From the NCBI RefSeq assembly GCF_947500985.1, contig NZ_CANMTX010000002.1, positions 124,001-188,000 on the forward strand: a DNA stretch of 64,000 bases. The letters run 5' to 3'. This DNA comes from an uncultured Maribacter sp. GTDB lineage: Bacteria > Bacteroidota > Bacteroidia > Flavobacteriales > Flavobacteriaceae. Made by a program: the position numbers and the translations under genes. Below are positions 27,537 through 38,342 of the stretch, piece after piece; within the stretch, counting starts at the first letter, position 1, and every line of letters starts with the position of its first letter. A model generated the notes under the pieces. That model was not told the origin of the DNA, did not search any database, and saw nothing but the letters and a program-made list of their open reading frames with translations.

Positions 27537-27600
27537 TATTTTTAAATAAAACCGCTTAAACAGGCTCTATTTTAAGTCTAAAGAGGTTTTGGCCGAATTT

Positions 27601-28572
27601 TTATTCAGCTTTCCATTTATCGCTTGCCCAGCTTTCCATTTCTGGTGCTGATAAAAATGTCCAAGCAATTATTCTACTTAGTTTATTACCCTGTCCCATT
27701 GGTGTAGTTTTGTGCTCCACAACTCCTACTTTTTCTAATCTATCATAAAACGCACGTAGGTTAGATTGCTTTGAAACCAAAGTTGAAAACCAGGCACAAT
27801 TTTTAGAATATTGAGCACTTTCATTGATCATATTCAGTACAAATCGTTTTTCTCCGCCATCTGTCCAAAGTTCTCCACCTTGACCGCTAAAATTCAGCTC
27901 GGGTTTTTTTACCCTTTTTTTCTTTAGGTTACTTAATTTTCTAAGTGTTCCGGCTTCCGCTTCCGCTTGTGTAGCATGAAATGGTGGGTTACAGATAGTT
28001 AAATCTACTTTTTCATCTGTATTTAAAATTCCAGAAAATATATGTTCAGGTTTGGGTTGAAGTCGAAATTCGACTTTACCATGAAGAGAAGGGTTTGACG
28101 TCACAATTTTTTGTGCTGCTTCTATCGCCTTTGGGTCTATATCAGATCCTATAAAAGACCAACCGTAAGCATTATTTCCAATTATTGGGTATACACAATT
28201 TGCTCCTACTCCAATATCCAGGCATTTAATTTTATCGCCTTTAACTAAATTTCCATCGTTACTGGCTGCCAAGATATCAGCAATGTGGTGAATATAATCT
28301 GCTCTTCCTGGTATCGGAGGGCACAAGAAACCATCTGGTATATCCCAGAAGTCTAATCCGTATTGTGAAATTAAAATTGCTTTATTTAGGGCTTTTACAG
28401 CAACTGGGTTAAAGAAGTCTATTGTAAAGTTTCCGTACTTATTTTTAGTTACAAACGGCTTTAAATCAGTGTTTACCAATTTAAGCGCCTTCAGATCGTA
28501 ACGACCGGTATGTTTGTTTCTTGGGTGTAAAGTTGGTTTTTCTAAACCCTCTTTTTTCTTGTGGTCTGCCAT
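27601..28572 (-). CDS. rlmF: 23S rRNA (adenine-1618-N6)-methyltransferase RlmF
   Basis: RlmF (YbiN) of 323 residues. Family landmarks are LHPRNKHTGRYDLKAL near the N terminus, DFWDIPDGFLCPPIPGRADYIHHIADIL, the SAM site LDIGVGANCVYPIIG, and the N6-adenine catalytic motif NPPF (about residue 200, ICNPPFHATQAEA). The GG-x-L-x-T-D-GGE segment and the C-terminal S-RIIAWTF strand also fit. It methylates A1618 of 23S rRNA. A perfect -7 element lies about 25 bp upstream, and a hairpin terminator follows. Confidence 0.95.
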   Translation of the reverse strand: MADHKKKEGLEKPTLHPRNKHTGRYDLKALKLVNTDLKPFVTKNKYGNFTIDFFNPVAVKALNKAILISQYGLDFWDIPDGFLCPPIPGRADYIHHIADILAASNDGNLVKGDKIKCLDIGVGANCVYPIIGNNAYGWSFIGSDIDPKAIEAAQKIVTSNPSLHGKVEFRLQPKPEHIFSGILNTDEKVDLTICNPPFHATQAEAEAGTLRKLSNLKKKRVKKPELNFSGQGGELWTDGGEKRFVLNMINESAQYSKNCAWFSTLVSKQSNLRAFYDRLEKVGVVEHKTTPMGQGNKLSRIIAWTFLSAPEMESWASDKWKAE

Positions 28573-28596
28573 AATTATTGAGCCTTATTAAGACCC

Positions 28597-28604
28597 CAAA
28601 GCTA
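28597..28604 (-). promoter_or_regulatory. -7 promoter element of rlmF
   Basis: TAGCTTTG on the minus strand matches TAnnTTTG exactly, 24 bp before the rlmF ATG. No -33 TTG is apparent. Confidence 0.45.
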
Positions 28605-28627
28605 ACCTTAATTTTTAAGCTGTTGTT

Positions 28628-29194
28628 TTATTTTTTTCGCATACGTTTTGGCCCATACCACAACCAAAAACCGGTTATCGTAAAAAGAAGAAGTGCAAGC
28701 CCCATTATTGTAGTGTAGAAGACTTTTATTTGATTATCACTAGTGCCCACATAATTATCTAAAATTGAACCATCATGTATTTGTTCTAAGAGGTCAGAAT
28801 ATCTACGATCTATATGAAGTAATTTGCCTGTTGCCCCATCTAATTGCAGTCCCCAGAGATGATTTTCATAAATGAATTTCACCATTCCCTTTTCTTTTCT
28901 GATGTCAATTCTATCAATTTTAGTAGATAATTCTTTAGATACGTTTTCTAAAAGATAGGTATTAGCGAGCGTGTGTAAACTATCAATAGGTAACCAATGT
29001 TTTAATTCTGTAGAAGTGCCTTCATATGATTTTGATAGAATTACTCCTCCGCTGTTTTTTTTCCATCCCAAAAGAAGTCCAGTGATAGAGATAATAAAGA
29101 AGAAAATGAACAAAGCCGCACCAGTGGTCCTATGTACTTTTCTAAAAATACGCAGCCATTTTGCTTGTCTTTGTCTTTTGGTGATTTTAGGCAT
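28628..29194 (-). CDS. PepSY-associated transmembrane protein
   Basis: About 188 residues. A basic N terminus (MPKITKRQRQAKWLRIFRKVHRTTG) leads into a helix (ALFIFFFIISITGLLLGW), then a PepSY-like periplasmic region (SKELSTKIDRIDIRKEKGMVKFIYENH...LQLDGATGKLLHIDRR) and a second helix near the C terminus (IMGLALLLFTITGFWLWYGPKR). This is the shape of PepSY_TM proteins often linked to iron or siderophore reduction, but no partner is next to it. ATG 29194 is preferred over a TTG 24 bases upstream. Confidence 0.85.
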   Translation of the reverse strand: MPKITKRQRQAKWLRIFRKVHRTTGAALFIFFFIISITGLLLGWKKNSGGVILSKSYEGTSTELKHWLPIDSLHTLANTYLLENVSKELSTKIDRIDIRKEKGMVKFIYENHLWGLQLDGATGKLLHIDRRYSDLLEQIHDGSILDNYVGTSDNQIKVFYTTIMGLALLLFTITGFWLWYGPKRMRKK

Positions 29195-29313
29195 TATTTT
29201 GAGTCGGTTAGCGGCCAATATAGACAGATTAACAAAACGGTTATTAGAAGGAATTGTTAAAATAAAAGGTTTAACAGTTAAAGGCGCTATAACATTAATA
29301 ATCGCTGGTTTGG

Positions 29314-32088
29314 TTAATTTAAATCCTGATTTTCTTTTTCAGGACTTGTTTCAAATTCTTCTACTTCTTTTTCCTCATCTGTAGAAGACCATTCTTCTAT
29401 AATTTTATGACTTTTTGCGACGTCATTTGTATATAACAAGGCATTGAATAGGGCTCTATAAGTACCCATGGATTGCCCTCGCCATTGGGGTTGAAAACCA
29501 AAAAGAACAACATGCCCGTTTTTATAATGAACATCAACGGCTGCCGCCTTATCGTTCATGTATTTTTCACCAACTAAATAGCCGGATAATAATGGGGATC
29601 CTTTTTCTTGATATTTAGATAGAATTTCGCCCTCAAAACCTTCAAGAGTTTTAAACACGGGGCTTCCAAAAACAAAGACACCTGATTTTTCTGGCATACC
29701 AGCCATAACTGGATGTAGATTATTATTTGTCACTTCTAAAATAGAGCCGCCTGTAAAAAACTCGTTTTTCTTTAATTTTTCTACATTGTTCTCTACGGGT
29801 AAATGAAGTTCTTTTATGGCGAAATCAGTACTTTTATTTAAACAAACCAATGTACCACCAGAACTAATAAAAGATTCGATATTTCTAACACCCAATCCTT
29901 TTAAACCTCCAGTATATTGTGGTGGAGCCATTCCTTTTTGAAAACCATTTTCAATTGTACCTGGTTTTTCAGATGCTAGTAGAATAACATCGAACCTTTT
30001 ATTTAAATTTCCGTTGTTGATATCTGCATTTCTAATGATGGTATATGGTATTTTAAAATTATCCAATAACCATCTTGTCCAGCCCATATCCATACTTGCT
30101 TTCCATGGATCATAAACCGCTATTCTAGATGTTACCTTTGTTTTTGATTTACTTGAAGTTACTTTGGCATTTAAAGCATATTCCTTCACCCATTTTTGCA
30201 TTTGTGATCTTGATGTGTTGCTTATGGCATAAGTTTGTTGTTTTGAGTTGTAACTAACCGGAAGATTTTTGCTCATAGCATCGCCAATAACCCTGAATGA
30301 ATTATTTTCTTTGGGATTGAGAACCATGGTACCTCCACTACCTTTTAAAGTTCCTGGTAAGGGAATAATACCTACTGCAATTTCATTGGTATCAAAACCG
30401 GCCCCACCAATAAAGTCTACCTTACTTAAATCAATATCGTTGTTATAGTTTTCGGCTAAAGCTGTGCCCTTAACAGGTTTTAAATTAGAATATACCAATT
30501 GAGATAAAGGAGTCATCGCCGCAATAACTTCTACTTCCATTTGGTATGGCAATGTCCACCCTGCTGCATCATATGGCTGTTCCAACGGTCCATCTGGTGA
30601 TTCTCTTATATCTGGATATTCTTGAATATCGATAAGTTGCCTAGCTAATTCGCCAAATTCCTGTGCCATGGGTATAACCCATGTACCTTTAGGATATTCA
30701 TTCCCTTCAAAAGAAATGTCAGTATCTAGTTGTGATATTTTAATACCATTAAAGGCTAGTCTTTTAAGAAATTCTACAGGTCTAACAGGGTCACGCTGTT
30801 TTTGTTTTATAAAATAAGCATATGGCGGTTCTTGCTTATACTTGTTAATAGTAGTTATACCTGCTTGATACTTGTTAAAAAGTAAGGTTTCTTTGTATTT
30901 TGAAGCATAATCTAAAACTGCTATTGAAGCTGTTTCCATATATTTTACAGCATCGCCTAAACGCCACCATCCACCTTTCCATGGGCTAGAATACAAGGAT
31001 TCTACTCGTAAATCTGCTCTTTCTTTTGGAAAATCCTTAATGGTATAAAAATGAGGTGTAGCAAATTTGTACAGAGAAGTCTCCGTCCAAAATGATGGTA
31101 TGTTCTGCATCATTGGCATGTAGTCAATATAACCTGGGTACCAAGCATCAAAACCCTTACCCATATGTACTGCACCTGGCAAACCTTCAGTTTCTAACTC
31201 TTGAGCCATAGCCATGCCAATCATATTTACTTCTCGTGCCATTAATGGTGGAGTTTGGGGAGCAACTGGTTCTGCAAAAGGTGGTAACCATATTCTAGTG
31301 GGAAAAGGAGAAGATTGATGATGAACATGAATAATACTTGGTTCCCACTCTCGCCAAATACTGCCAACTACACGGGATTCTAGTTGATTTAACATATATG
31401 CATCTCGATTGTTATCATGACCAACATATTTTTGGTATAACCATGGTGTAGATGCTACTTCATAAGATGTTCCAACATTACCTAAATACCAGTTTGCAAT
31501 AATATCTTGCCCGTCAGGATTTAATGATGGCCAAAGAATTAAGATAACATCTTCAAAAATTCCGCTATACTTTTCTGATTTGGCATTGTAAACCAGGTCA
31601 TATGCCAAGGTAATTATGTGTTGTGCTCCTGCTACTTCAGAAGCATGCAAACCTCCACTAATATCTACAATGGCCTTTCCCTCTTTTGCTAGTGCTTTTG
31701 CCATTTCTCTAGTTAGATTTTCTGGATGCGCTAATTGTTGTGAAATAGATTTGTAGTGCTCTATTTTCTCTAGATTTTCAGGAGTTGATATCATTACATA
31801 TTGCCATTCTCTTCCTTCAGAGGTTTTTCCGGCAGATTTCATCTCTACCATATCACTTGCCGAAGCTAATTTTTCAAAATAAGTAATTGATTGTTCGTAA
31901 GTAGCTAGGTGAAAGTCCGACCCAATTTCAAAACCTATGATATTTGTTGGGTTTGGTATGTTCTGTGCATTTGTGTTTTGTAAGAAAAAACACACTAAAA
32001 TTAGAACCAATGACGTTAGGTATTTGAATTTGTTAAATGGAGACAATAAATTTTTAATAGGAGATTCCCTAGAGGAAAGTACGTTCAT
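29314..32088 (-). CDS. M14 family zinc carboxypeptidase, secreted
   Basis: A 924-residue exported protein; the hydrophobic signal lies at 22-42 after a polar N-terminal extension. The M14 zinc motif is H148-x-x-E151 (GGLHASEVAG), followed by the LNPDGQD loop, HDNNRD with the conserved N-R pair, and a third histidine in HVHHQSS (254-257). The catalytic domain occupies roughly the first 400 residues. The C-terminal half contains a Rossmann/GATase-like segment (KFDVILLASEKPG...GLGVRNIESFISSGGTLVCLN), seen in large M14-like proteins of Bacteroidota. It probably cleaves C-terminal residues from peptides or modifies cell-wall peptides; the substrate is unknown. Confidence 0.9.
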   Translation of the reverse strand: MNVLSSRESPIKNLLSPFNKFKYLTSLVLILVCFFLQNTNAQNIPNPTNIIGFEIGSDFHLATYEQSITYFEKLASASDMVEMKSAGKTSEGREWQYVMISTPENLEKIEHYKSISQQLAHPENLTREMAKALAKEGKAIVDISGGLHASEVAGAQHIITLAYDLVYNAKSEKYSGIFEDVILILWPSLNPDGQDIIANWYLGNVGTSYEVASTPWLYQKYVGHDNNRDAYMLNQLESRVVGSIWREWEPSIIHVHHQSSPFPTRIWLPPFAEPVAPQTPPLMAREVNMIGMAMAQELETEGLPGAVHMGKGFDAWYPGYIDYMPMMQNIPSFWTETSLYKFATPHFYTIKDFPKERADLRVESLYSSPWKGGWWRLGDAVKYMETASIAVLDYASKYKETLLFNKYQAGITTINKYKQEPPYAYFIKQKQRDPVRPVEFLKRLAFNGIKISQLDTDISFEGNEYPKGTWVIPMAQEFGELARQLIDIQEYPDIRESPDGPLEQPYDAAGWTLPYQMEVEVIAAMTPLSQLVYSNLKPVKGTALAENYNNDIDLSKVDFIGGAGFDTNEIAVGIIPLPGTLKGSGGTMVLNPKENNSFRVIGDAMSKNLPVSYNSKQQTYAISNTSRSQMQKWVKEYALNAKVTSSKSKTKVTSRIAVYDPWKASMDMGWTRWLLDNFKIPYTIIRNADINNGNLNKRFDVILLASEKPGTIENGFQKGMAPPQYTGGLKGLGVRNIESFISSGGTLVCLNKSTDFAIKELHLPVENNVEKLKKNEFFTGGSILEVTNNNLHPVMAGMPEKSGVFVFGSPVFKTLEGFEGEILSKYQEKGSPLLSGYLVGEKYMNDKAAAVDVHYKNGHVVLFGFQPQWRGQSMGTYRALFNALLYTNDVAKSHKIIEEWSSTDEEKEVEEFETSPEKENQDLN

Positions 32089-32300
32089 TAGTTTGAGTCG
32101 TTAGTTTGTCTTACTAAATTATTAAATATGAGATAGGTGCGGTTATAAAGCTGGTATAAGTTGTTATCTTTATGATATTCATTATTTTAAAGGTTAAAGG
32201 GAATCAGTTTGATAATTATATGACATGAATACCAAAACATATAATATTATACCATAGGTATTATCTATTATAAATATTAAAACAATAGACGAAATGTTTA

Positions 32301-32308
32301 TAGTTTTG
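32301..32308 (+). promoter_or_regulatory. -7 promoter element of katG
   Basis: TAGTTTTG matches TAnnTTTG exactly, 38 bp before the katG ATG. About 40 bp further upstream is a small inverted repeat ATACC-ATA-GGTAT (32249-32261) that could be an operator; no known OxyR or PerR box was recognised. Confidence 0.5.
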
Positions 32309-32322
32309 TGTTTAAGAATTAA

Positions 32323-34590
<2,268 letters not shown>

Positions 34591-34610
34591 TGAACACATT
34601 TAATATATAA

Positions 34611-34640
34611 AAAAAGGGAGCTCATTTTAGCTCCCTTTTT
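34611..34640. terminator. bidirectional terminator after katG
   Basis: Perfect 12-bp stem (AAAAAGGGAGCT/AGCTCCCTTTTT) with a six-base loop CATTTT, between katG and the convergent VOC gene. Confidence 0.9.
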
Positions 34641-34655
34641 CTTTTACTTACAAAT

Positions 34656-35018
34656 CTATTTCTTGATGGATTCTCCAAAGGTTAATAGATTATGATTAGG
34701 GTCTAGAAGAGAAAATTCCTTTTGCCCCCAGGGTTTTATTTCTAAGGCGCCATTTGGATGTATAGGTACTTTCGTATTTAATAATGATTGGTATAATGCA
34801 TCAATTTCATTGGTACGAATATATACTTGACCATAATTCTCTTTAGGCTCAAGGGCTTCAAACAAAAAGAAATGTATTTCGATTTCATCCTTTTCTATCA
34901 TCAAATAGTCAGGATAATCTATTACACCTACTTTTTTAAATCCTAGCGAATTAATATAATAATCTATGGTAACATTCTTGTTTCGCATTGGTAATTTCGG
35001 ATTTATAGAGACAAGCAT
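34656..35018 (-). CDS. VOC family (glyoxalase/bleomycin-resistance fold) protein
   Basis: A 120-residue vicinal-oxygen-chelate-fold protein: KLPMRNKNVTIDYYINSLGFKKVG is the opening beta-alpha-beta unit, HFFLFE and VYIRTNEIDALYQSL follow, and the ending KEFSLLDPNHNLLTFGE carries the usual D-P-x-x-N-x-L-x-F closing strand. The pattern resembles bleomycin-resistance-like members. No substrate can be assigned. It is convergent with katG and divergent from the SPFH gene. Confidence 0.85.
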   Translation of the reverse strand: MLVSINPKLPMRNKNVTIDYYINSLGFKKVGVIDYPDYLMIEKDEIEIHFFLFEALEPKENYGQVYIRTNEIDALYQSLLNTKVPIHPNGALEIKPWGQKEFSLLDPNHNLLTFGESIKK

Positions 35019-35234
35019 AGTTTGTGTGTTTTGTTTAAGTCTAATTTAATCATTCGAAATTAAAGTTATAAGTGTCAGAAATTGACTGGGATAATTTGAT
35101 TGCAAATGGTAATTACCAAATAAATTTAAGATTATGTATTTCTGAGTGCCTTTCTGTAACAAATATGAAATAAATGCTACTAATAATATGAAGGCTTTTA
35201 GTATCTTCCAATATTAACTTTAAAAGAAAAAATC

Positions 35235-36164
35235 ATGGGCTCATTTATTTGGATTCCGATTGCGATTTTAGTGATTGCCACTATCCTGTCGGGTGTATTT
35301 ATTGTAAAACAACAAACTGCTGTTTTAATAGAAACTTTCGGAAAATTTACTAGTGTTAGACAATCTGGTATTCAATTTAAAATTCCTTTTGTACAGCGAA
35401 TAGCAGCTAGAATAGGTTTAAAAATTCAACAGTTAGATGTTATTATCGAAACTAAAACCTTAGATGATGTATTCGTAAAACTTAAAGTATCGGTACAATA
35501 TGTTGTTATTAAAGAAAAAGTATATGATGCATATTACAAATTAGAATATCCACATGAGCAGATTACTTCTTATGTATTTGATGTAGTGAGGGCAGAAGTA
35601 CCTAAAATGAAATTAGATGATGTTTTTGTTAAGAAAGATGATATTGCAATAGCTGTAAAATCTGAATTGCAAGAAGCTATGTTAGATTATGGTTTTGATA
35701 TTATCAAGACCTTGGTAACCGATATTGATCCAGATGCACAGGTGAAAGAAGCCATGAATCGTATTAATGCTTCTGAACGTCAAAAAACCGCTGCACAGTT
35801 TGAAGGTGATGCTGCTCGTATCTTAATTGTAGAGAAGGCAAAAGCCGAAGCAGAAAGCAAAAGATTACAAGGTCAAGGTATTGCAGATCAAAGAAGAGAA
35901 ATTGCTCGTGGTTTAGAAGAGTCTGTTGAAGTACTAAATAAAGTTGGTATCAATTCACAAGAAGCTTCCGCCTTAATTGTTGTAACACAGCATTATGATA
36001 CATTACAAAGTATTGGTGAAGAAACAAATACGAATTTGATTTTGTTACCAAATTCTCCGCAAGCGGGTAGTGACATGTTAAATAATATGGTTGCTAGTTT
36101 TACTGCCAGTAACATGATTGGTGAAAGTATGAAGAAAACTAATAAGCCTAAACTTAAGGAATAA
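35235..36164 (+). CDS. SPFH (stomatin/prohibitin) domain protein
   Basis: A 309-residue membrane-anchored protein: one N-terminal helix (about 4-24), an SPFH/band-7 domain (about 25-190; FIVKQQTAVLIETFGKF is the typical opening) and an alanine/glutamate-rich coiled coil (about 190-240). Family members scaffold membrane microdomains or protease complexes. The 5' region holds a 12-bp palindrome TGGTAATTACCA at 35107-35118. It ends with a hairpin terminator at 36196. It has no nfeD-type neighbour, which would be common for one branch of the family. Confidence 0.9.
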   Translation: MGSFIWIPIAILVIATILSGVFIVKQQTAVLIETFGKFTSVRQSGIQFKIPFVQRIAARIGLKIQQLDVIIETKTLDDVFVKLKVSVQYVVIKEKVYDAYYKLEYPHEQITSYVFDVVRAEVPKMKLDDVFVKKDDIAIAVKSELQEAMLDYGFDIIKTLVTDIDPDAQVKEAMNRINASERQKTAAQFEGDAARILIVEKAKAEAESKRLQGQGIADQRREIARGLEESVEVLNKVGINSQEASALIVVTQHYDTLQSIGEETNTNLILLPNSPQAGSDMLNNMVASFTASNMIGESMKKTNKPKLKE

Positions 36165-36195
36165 GTAATTTTAACTTTATCATTTTAAGATTCAG

Positions 36196-36224
36196 CCCGA
36201 GAACATTTGTTCTTGGGTTTTTTT
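36196..36224 (+). terminator. terminator after the SPFH gene
   Basis: CCCGAGAACA/TGTTCTTGGG stem (one G-T pair) at 36196-36217, followed by seven T residues. Confidence 0.8.
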
Positions 36225-36345
36225 ATGTTTTTCTAATTCAGTATTAAATAATTACCCTTTAAGTTAAGTAGCCTGATCAAATTGCTGTTTTAAAGCATTT
36301 AACACATGTTTTTACATTGATTAATACCAATTAGTCTAAAAAATA

Positions 36346-36384
36346 AAAACTACCGTTAGGCATCAAGCCTAACGGTAGTTTTTT
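36346..36384. terminator. strong hairpin terminator downstream of glnS
   Basis: A long perfect stem CTACCGTTAGGC/GCCTAACGGTAG with loop ATCAA, A-rich on the left and T-rich on the right. It works in both directions and closes glnS on the minus strand. Confidence 0.88.
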
Positions 36385-36441
36385 ATAGTAAACCCTAATT
36401 AGAACGGGCTTTTACAATAAGGTATATTTATACTAGTTATT

Positions 36442-38118
36442 CTATTGAATTTTAGCCCAAGAATCTCGTAAACCAACAGTTCTGTTAAAAATTAATTTAT
36501 CTGTAGTGCTATCTGGATCAACACAGAAATATCCGATGCGTTGAAATTGGACACGATCTCCAATTTGTGCCTCTTTAAGATGAGGTTCTACATAACCGGT
36601 AATTACTTCTAAAGAATCAGGGTTTACAAATTCCATAAAATCTTTGTCCTTGTGTGTATCTGGACTTGCATCTGTAAACAAACGATCGTATAAACGAACT
36701 TCGGCTTCAACAGCATGTTTTATGGAAACCCAATGTAAAGTTCCTTTAACTTTGCGCAAGCTTTCTTCAGAACCACTTCCACTTTTACTTTTTGGGTCAT
36801 AAGTACATTGTACCTCTATTATATTCCCATCAGTATCTTTTGTGCAAGATTCCGCCTTTATAATGTATGCATTCTTCAAACGAACCTCTTTACCAAGTTT
36901 TAATCTGAAAAACTTCTTATTTGCCTCTTCTCTAAAATCTTCTTTTTCTATATAAAATTCTCTTGAGAAAGGAACTTTTCTAGAACCGGCACTTTCATCT
37001 TCAGGATTGTTTTCGGCATCTAACCACTCTTCTTCACCCTCAGGATAATTTGTGATGACTACTTTTAAAGGATCTAAAACACCCATAACTCTAGGTGCGA
37101 TTTTATTTAAGTGATCACGTACTTGAAACTCCAATAAAGAAACGTCTATCAGGTTATCCCTTTTTGCTATACCTATAGTATCTGTAAAATTGCGGATAGA
37201 TTCTGGAGTATAACCTCTTCTTCTTAAACCGGAAATAGTTGGCATTCTAGGATCATCCCAAGAATCAACAACACCATTTTCTACTAGTTTTGCTAGTTTT
37301 CTTTTACTAACTACAGTGTGACTTAAATTTCTACGAGCAAACTCACGTTGTTTAGGTCTTGTTTTAGTTTCATCATATACTTGATCTAAAAACCAGTTAT
37401 ATAATTCTCGGTGCATTGCGAATTCTAAAGTACAGAACGAATGAGATACTTGTTCTATATAATCACTTTCACCATGTGTCCAATCATACATCGGATAAAT
37501 ACACCAATCGGTATTTGTTCTGTGGTGTGCTTTATGTAGTATACGATACATAATAGGATCTCTCATTAACATATTAGAAGAAGCCATATCTATTTTGGCT
37601 CTTAATACATGAGTACCCTCTTTAAAGTCTCCGTTTTTCATCTTTTCAAAGAGTTCTAAATTCTCTTCTATAGATCTATTTCTATTCGGACTATTGATTC
37701 CTGGTTCTGTAGGCGTGCCTTTTTGAATGGCCATATCTTCCGAAGATTGATTATCGACATAAGCTTTGCCCTGTTTAACCAATTCAACAGCCCAATCGTA
37801 TAATTGTTGGAAATAATCCGAAGCATACCGTTCGGTATCCCACTTAAAACCTAACCATTCTACATCCTTTTTGATGGCATCTACAAATTCTTGTTCCTCT
37901 TTTGCTGGGTTAGTATCGTCAAACCTCAGATTTACAGGTGCATTATATCTAAGACCTAAACCAAAGTTTAAGCAAATAGAGCTAGCATGCCCAATATGAA
38001 GGTAACCATTTGGCTCTGGAGGAAAACGAAAACGTAATTCGTCTTTGGTATAACCATTTACCAAGTCCTCTTCAACAATTTGTTCAATAAAATTCAAAGA
38101 CTTCGATGTCTCACTCAT
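36442..38118 (-). CDS. glnS: glutamine--tRNA ligase
   Basis: GlnRS of 558 residues. The class I signature is FPPEPNGYLHIGHAS (about 31-45), which with the proline-rich PEPNG distinguishes GlnRS from GluRS. The KMSKS equivalent is VVSKRKLAKLV (about 270), and the C-terminal two-barrel anticodon-binding region is complete (GYFCVDPDSTTDKLIFNRTVGLRDSW). It charges tRNA-Gln directly, so the transamidation route is probably not needed here. A TACTTTTG -7 element precedes it. Confidence 0.97.
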   Translation of the reverse strand: MSETSKSLNFIEQIVEEDLVNGYTKDELRFRFPPEPNGYLHIGHASSICLNFGLGLRYNAPVNLRFDDTNPAKEEQEFVDAIKKDVEWLGFKWDTERYASDYFQQLYDWAVELVKQGKAYVDNQSSEDMAIQKGTPTEPGINSPNRNRSIEENLELFEKMKNGDFKEGTHVLRAKIDMASSNMLMRDPIMYRILHKAHHRTNTDWCIYPMYDWTHGESDYIEQVSHSFCTLEFAMHRELYNWFLDQVYDETKTRPKQREFARRNLSHTVVSKRKLAKLVENGVVDSWDDPRMPTISGLRRRGYTPESIRNFTDTIGIAKRDNLIDVSLLEFQVRDHLNKIAPRVMGVLDPLKVVITNYPEGEEEWLDAENNPEDESAGSRKVPFSREFYIEKEDFREEANKKFFRLKLGKEVRLKNAYIIKAESCTKDTDGNIIEVQCTYDPKSKSGSGSEESLRKVKGTLHWVSIKHAVEAEVRLYDRLFTDASPDTHKDKDFMEFVNPDSLEVITGYVEPHLKEAQIGDRVQFQRIGYFCVDPDSTTDKLIFNRTVGLRDSWAKIQ

Positions 38119-38137
38119 GTCATTATTTTTCAGGGTA

Positions 38138-38145
38138 CAAAAGTA
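38138..38145 (-). promoter_or_regulatory. -7 promoter element of glnS
   Basis: TACTTTTG on the minus strand, an exact TAnnTTTG match, 19 bp before the glnS start codon. Confidence 0.5.
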
Positions 38146-38198
38146 GCAAAATTGGCTTAATTGGCAGGTTTAAAATACATACACCTTACATAAAATGA

Positions 38199-38266
38199 GT
38201 TTCACAACAGAAATCTTCCTTCCGACAACATAAAGTTCCACTTCGTCGTATTTAATGACATATTTG
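38199..38266 (+). promoter_or_regulatory. direct-repeat element and -7-like box upstream of the SprC-like gene (site B)
   Basis: GTTTCACAACAGAAAT starts at 38199 and a second ACAACA ends at 38230, so the CACAACA/GACAACA direct repeats are 21 bp apart. A -7-like box CATATTTG (7/8 to TAnnTTTG) is at 38259-38266, 76 bp before the ATG. The element matches the one before the giant adhesin gene at 27 of 32 positions, and the -7-like box has nearly identical spacing. Confidence 0.65.
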
Positions 38267-38342
38267 TCTAAGAAATGTTGAGAACGGAAAAACTTATTAA
38301 CCAACTTTTCAACCGTAGTGGCCCCCATAACTACAAATACAT